A DNA stretch of 64,000 bases from Sinotaia quadrata (lineage: Eukaryota > Mollusca > Gastropoda > Architaenioglossa > Viviparidae): the NCBI GenBank assembly GCA_028829895.1, contig CM054184.1:28159701-28223700 (forward strand), given 5' to 3'. The notes under the pieces are model-generated. The model was given only the letters and a program-made list of their open reading frames with translations, did no database searches and was not told the DNA's origin. Within the stretch, counting starts at the first letter, position 1. Every line of letters starts with the position of its first letter. Below, in pieces: positions 59,830 to 64,000 of the stretch. The translations under genes were made by a program, and so were the position numbers.

Positions 59830-60195
59830 CGAAGTAAGTTTCAACTTGTTTTGTATGTTTTCATCGATATTTTTTCTAGTCACAAAATCAACTTGTTTTG
59901 TATGTTTTTTCTATTCACAAAATCAACTTGTTTTGTATGTTTTCATCGATGTTTTTTCTATTCACAAAATCAACTTGTTTTGTATGTTTTCAGCAATGTT
60001 TTTTCTATTCACAAAATCAACTTGTTTTGTATGTTTTCATCGATATTTTTTCTAGTCACAAAATCAACTTGTTTTGTATGTTTTCATCGATATTTTTTCT
60101 AGTCACAAAATCAACTTGTTTTGTATGTTTTTTCTATTCACAAAATCAACTTGTTTTGTATGCTTTCATCGATGTTTTTTCTATTCACAAAAAAC
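59830..60195. repeat. About 47-bp minisatellite
   Basis: Eight copies of AATCAACTTGTTTTGTATGT plus TTTCATCGATGTTTTTTCTATTCACA. Some units lack the ATCGAT block. Open in all three plus frames. Confidence 0.96.
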
Positions 60196-60224
60196 AAAGA
60201 AGTTTCTAATAAGATAAAGGAAGA

Positions 60225-60480
60225 AGTCAGTAATACGTATACAAAGAAGTTAACTATAAAAGTGAGTAACAAGTAAACAAATAAATCTGTGATAAGTAAT
60301 AAATCTGTTAGAGGCAAACAAAGAGGTCAAAGATAATTAAATAAAGAATAAAGTAGTAGTATATCAAGAAGGAAACACTAATTAGTATAAAAGGATGTTT
60401 GTGAATACACCTTTCTGTGATAAGTAAACACATTTTTCTGTGATAAGTAAACAAAGAAGTAAATAAAATAAGAGGATAAA
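60225..60480. repeat. Degenerate GTAAACAAAGAAG repeat
   Basis: Eight irregular units of about 25-30 bp (ACAAAGAAGT, GTGATAAGTAA). Confidence 0.7.
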
Positions 60481-60559
60481 TCATTACGTTTTAGAAACCA
60501 AAATAATGTTCACAAACATTTTTTAATTTTTGTAATTTTTAAAAAATTAAATTTTATTT

Positions 60560-60965
60560 TGCCACCAATGGAAACAATCGCATCACTTTTAAGACTTGAC
60601 CTCATTTGTCTGACCCCAACGGGACTTTGAAGTCCACACGTCGTCGTTATTTGCCTCTTCTCCCCAAGGACACTTTACGCATGTCCGAAAGCAAATGACG
60701 TCAAGACACATCTAGATCCAAATGCGGCATGGGCTTTCTGCCCTCGTTCGCGAGGAACTCTTTACTGAAGGCGAAAAACTATTTGTAAAATTTGTCGAGA
60801 AAGTTGTGCTTTCCCTCCAGACCAGAGGGCACGGAAACGCAGTTTGCATTAAAAGCAATCAGCCGCCAGAGGGCGGCACAACACTGCGCGCTCTATAGAG
60901 CAGTTGTGAATGAACGGAGAAAGGAATGCGGAAAGGGAATGGAATGAATAGCAATGAAAGCGTCT
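60560..60965. promoter_or_regulatory. GC-enriched unique block with a CTCF-consensus match
   Basis: The most GC-rich non-coding, non-tandem stretch in the right half. CCGCCAGAGGGCGG at 60863-60876 fits the CTCF consensus CCASYAGRKGGCRS with one change at position 3 (G for A). No frame of note. An insulator or promoter role is inference from one motif. Confidence 0.3.
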
Positions 60966-61039
60966 GGGAAAATAGTTGTGGCAAATGAAAGAGAGTGAGA
61001 GAGAGAGACGTGATTATGTGTGGTTGAAAGCGTTTTAAA

Positions 61040-61300
61040 CAAACTTTACGATATACGATATATAATTCAATAGCTGCAATTTAAAATTCAAATTTTAAGA
61101 TTCAAGTTTTAGAGTAAAGATCTATGTTTAACTCTGCGATTTACAATTTAAATGGTACTACATTACTATAGAGTGCAGATTTAAGATTTATGACTCTAGA
61201 GAGAAGATTTACGATTAAGTTTTATGACTCTAGAGTGAAGATTTAAGATATATGATTAGAGTATAGATTTAAGACTATGATTTATTATTCACGATTGGAT
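61040..61300. repeat. Degenerate ATTTAAGATTTATGACTCTAGAG repeat
   Basis: Six or seven irregular units of about 30 bp (GAAGATTTAAGAT, TATGACTCTAGAGTG). Confidence 0.75.
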
Positions 61301-61579
61301 ATTTGATTATTTAATTTTAAAGAAATAATCGTGTGTTTGTAAGTTGGATCCCGAGGTATGAAGTTCGAAACTTTAAGTGCAGCAAAAATAGTTCTGTTAA
61401 CACAAGGAAGAAAACTTGGTTACAGTAATGAAAGTCGTCCTAGTGAACATTGACAGTATTAACAAAAACAGTGAACTTGAAAAGCGAAAGTGCCAATAAT
61501 AGTGAACATTAAACACTGAAATTATTTAAACATTAATTAATTAAATGTTTATTAAAATTAATAAACATTAAATAGGGAA

Positions 61580-62285
61580 TGTCCTAACAATAAACAGTCA
61601 ACAATGAAAATGTCAACAACAGTCAACATTAAACAGTGAAAGTGTCAACAACAGTCAACATTGAAAGTGTCAACCACAGTCACCATTCAACAGTGAAAGT
61701 GTCAACATTCAACAGTGACAGTATTGGGAACAGTTAACATTCAACAGTGAAAGTTTCAACATTCAACAGTGACAGTATTAGCAACAGTTAACATTCAATA
61801 GTGAAAGTGTCAACATTAAACAGTGACAGTATTAGCAACAGTTAACATTCAACAGTTAAAGTGTCAACATTTAACAGTGACAGTATTGGGAACAGTTAAC
61901 ATTAAATAGTGACATTAATAGTCAACATTAAGCTGTAGCAGTTTTAACAACAGTAAACATTAAACTGTCACAGTGTTAGCAACAGTAAACATTAAATTGT
62001 AGCAATGTTAACAACAGTTAATACTGAAAAGCGAACGAGCTAGCAATAGTAAATATTTAACTGTTAAAATATATACAGTCAACAGTAAACAATGACAAAA
62101 ACACAACAGTAAATATTAAACAGTAACAATATAAACAACAGTCAACTTTCAGCAGTGATAGCGTTAACTACAGTAAACATTAAACAGCAACAGTTTTAAC
62201 AACTTTAAACATTAAACAGTGACAGTTTTATCAACAGTAAACACGAGTCAGTGAAAGTGTCAACAACAGCAAACAAAGAATAAAA
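61580..62285. repeat. Degenerate AACAGTGAAAGTGTCAACA array
   Basis: About 25 units of 20-40 bp built from ACATTCAACAGTGAAAGTGT and CAACAGTTAACATT. The regular part is 61610-61900. Confidence 0.9.
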
Positions 62286-62499
62286 GCACTCTTGAAAATG
62301 AGTTGATTATAAATTATTTTCGTACGTATGTTAAATATAACTGGTCTTATCATCTATATAAAATGTAATTGTTCTTATTATGATTATTATAAATGGTTTA
62401 ATAAATAATTAATAAATATAAATGGTTTTATTATGATTAAATATAACTGTTATTACTATAATTATATTAAATATAAATTGGTCTAATTATGTAAATGGT

Positions 62500-62925
62500 A
62501 AGTTCACACACATCTCTGTCTTTAGTTTGCCTGATATGGTGAGCATACACATATCTTTATGTTTGGTAAGCATGTATATGGTGAGCATACACATATCTCT
62601 ATGTTTGGTAAGCCTGTATATGTTGAGTATTATAAACATATCTCTGTTTGGTAAGCCTGTATATGGTGAGTATTATACACATATTTCTACGTTTGGTAAG
62701 CCTGTATATGGTGAGTATTATACACAAATCTCTGTGTTTGGTAAGCCTGTATATGGTGAGTATTATGCTCATATCTCTGTGTTTGGTAAGCCTGTATATG
62801 GTGAGTATTATACACATATCTCTGTGTTTGATGAACAGGTATATGGTGAATATTATACACATATCTTTATGTTGGATGGGTATATATATGGTAAGAACTA
62901 CACACAGATCTCTGTGTCTGATTAT
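62500..62925. repeat. About 45-bp minisatellite with donor-like cores
   Basis: Nine copies of GTATATGGTGAGTATTATAC plus ACATATCTCTGTGTTTGGTAAGCCT. Each unit holds two donor-consensus-like sites (TTTG|GTAAGC and ATG|GTGAGT). The 45-bp period keeps frames open on both strands. Confidence 0.94.
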
Positions 62926-63094
62926 CATGGAAATACATTGGCAAAGTTAATGTACTATTTTGTGTAAAAGTGTGATAATTACTAATTAAATGTATGTAAC
63001 CACACTTTTCCTCTGTAAAGGAATTATGTCATCTGATTAGACCTGACAGTTCCTTCTGTAATGTGTGGGTATGTCGTTAATTAGGCCCGTCTAA

Positions 63095-63360
63095 TGACAA
63101 ATCTCTACATAAAGGAGTGAATTTTGTTACAATTAAGTCCATGTAATCGGTACTCTTTCTACAGGTAGAATATCTTGATAGTTACGTTCGTGCAATTTAT
63201 TCTCTTACAGATCGGGGTATCTTGCTTGCTAGTTATATCAATGTAATTTGTACCTCTTTACAGGTAGGGTGTCATGCTAGATTGGTCCATGTAAACGGTT
63301 CTCTTTACAGGTATTGGTATCTTGCTAGATATGTTTGTGTAATTCTTTCTATAAAGGTGA
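63095..63360. repeat. About 60-bp repeat with acceptor-like cores
   Basis: Four units, each with a pyrimidine tract and AG: TCTTTCTACAG, TCTCTTACAG, CTCTTTACAG and CTCTTTACAG, mostly followed by GTAGGGTATCTTGCTAG-like sequence. Confidence 0.8.
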
Positions 63361-63695
63361 CTCTTTTTACTAATGAAGGAAAACTACTTTTTATATCTCG
63401 CTAATTTACTTCATTTAAATAAAATATATTATAAGGAGTACATACTCTAGTTAATGTAATCTACACTTAGTCCTTTCTCATTCTGAAACTTGCAATCAGT
63501 TTACACATATTCATCTATTTAAATGTGGGGATCCTTAATGTACTTTACAATCTTTCTATTTCTAAGACTGAGATATTTTGTTAATTTATTTCTTTCACTT
63601 ACCTTTCTCTATTTCTCAAATTATTTTGCCAAATTATTCCTTTTACATATGTTTCTCTATTTGAGATGTAGACATTTTGTTCAATGATTCCTTTT

Positions 63696-64000
63696 TGTTA
63701 CATTCCCCAGTATTTATTTTAAGACTCTGTTTCAGAATTTAGAATTTTAGTTAATTAAATTCCTTTCCACTTATTCTGACAAAAGACCGGTTGCCCAAAT
63801 TCACTCTTCAGTCTAATTAAATTCCACACTCATAGTTTAAGCCAATGAATTTAAAGACAGGTAAACTTGTGTAAACAAAGCACGAACTGGGAAACGTTAA
63901 ACAGTTACTACTAATTATGCAATCAATATCTCATTCATGACTCTCTGCCCCCCCCCCCCCCCATCCCGTTCCTATTTTGGTCTTTCATGCATGAATTAGT
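63696..64000 (-). mobile_element. Diverged LTR of the same family as 3798-5347 (partial)
   Basis: Starts TGTTACATTCCCCAGTATTTATTT, matching the inner LTR end at 3798. Further shared blocks are AAGAC.CTG, GACxGGTTGCxCAA and CTAATTAAA. Sequence left of 63696 is unrelated to the leader or gag, so this is a solo LTR or the 3' LTR of a second element extending right. A 16-C run lies at 63947-63962. Confidence 0.65.

Noticed and set aside
59813..60209. Three overlapping hydrophobic frames resembling multi-pass membrane protein
   Set aside because: All three frames are translations of the 47-bp minisatellite; hydrophobicity reflects T-rich units.
60872..60900. CGCGCTCTATAGAGC as a possible TATA or initiator of a new gene
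   Set aside because: A short palindrome only; no downstream exon could be found.
62527..62967. Plus-strand 146-codon frame with tandem peptide repeats resembling a multi-copy precursor
   Set aside because: Translation of the 45-bp array; no signal peptide and no dibasic or Gly-Lys-Arg processing sites.

Overview
This is eukaryotic, AT-rich and repeat-laden DNA, most likely from a lophotrochozoan and probably a gastropod mollusc. The evidence is split genes with GT-AG introns, a neuropeptide precursor carrying FVRI-amide peptides (an FxRIamide-like family described from molluscs and annelids), a Ty3/gypsy-class retroelement, hAT-type MITEs, and no bacterial gene organisation. The species call is inference.

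Left edge (1-5347, minus strand): the 5' half of an LTR retrotransposon. One uninterrupted reading frame (about 1059 codons, running off the window) encodes gag with a coiled coil and CCHC knuckle, an aspartic protease, a complete integrase, and then the start of a reverse transcriptase. Integrase lies upstream of RT, which is the Gmr1-type order and not the usual gypsy order. A leader and a long LTR follow. A diverged second copy of the LTR end sits at the right edge (63696-64000).

5791-13292 (minus): five exons of a trans-1,2-dihydrobenzene-1,2-diol dehydrogenase (DHDH, Gfo/Idh/MocA family). All splice phases agree, and the catalytic residues fall at Lys97 and Tyr180 as in the mammalian enzyme. 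The C-terminal exon(s) are missing and probably lie left of the window, which would place the retroelement in a downstream intron of this gene in the same orientation.

13300-25000: intergenic minisatellites, two hAT MITEs (16950-17149 with a perfect 15-bp TIR; 19665-19841 with a near-perfect 8-bp target duplication), a possible LTR fragment, and a possible non-coding first exon near 20580-20880.

25089-27882 (plus): a two-coding-exon neuropeptide gene of 274 aa. It has a signal peptide, two SRFVRI-amide peptides, an SYVMI-amide candidate and a C-terminal candidate ending IIRA-amide. The intron ends in six exact-period (83 bp) copies of its own 3' splice site.

27900-64000: no gene recognised. 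It is a dense succession of unrelated minisatellites (units about 20-90 bp), simple repeats, and fragments of at least three interspersed repeat families. Nearly all open frames here are translations of tandem repeats.

The most distinctive feature is the minisatellite load, and in particular several arrays whose repeated unit contains a splice site: the neuropeptide acceptor x6, the DHDH exon-5 acceptor (about 12 degenerate copies), a donor x3 near 20.7 kb, and donor-like and acceptor-like arrays at 47.6, 62.5 and 63.2 kb.
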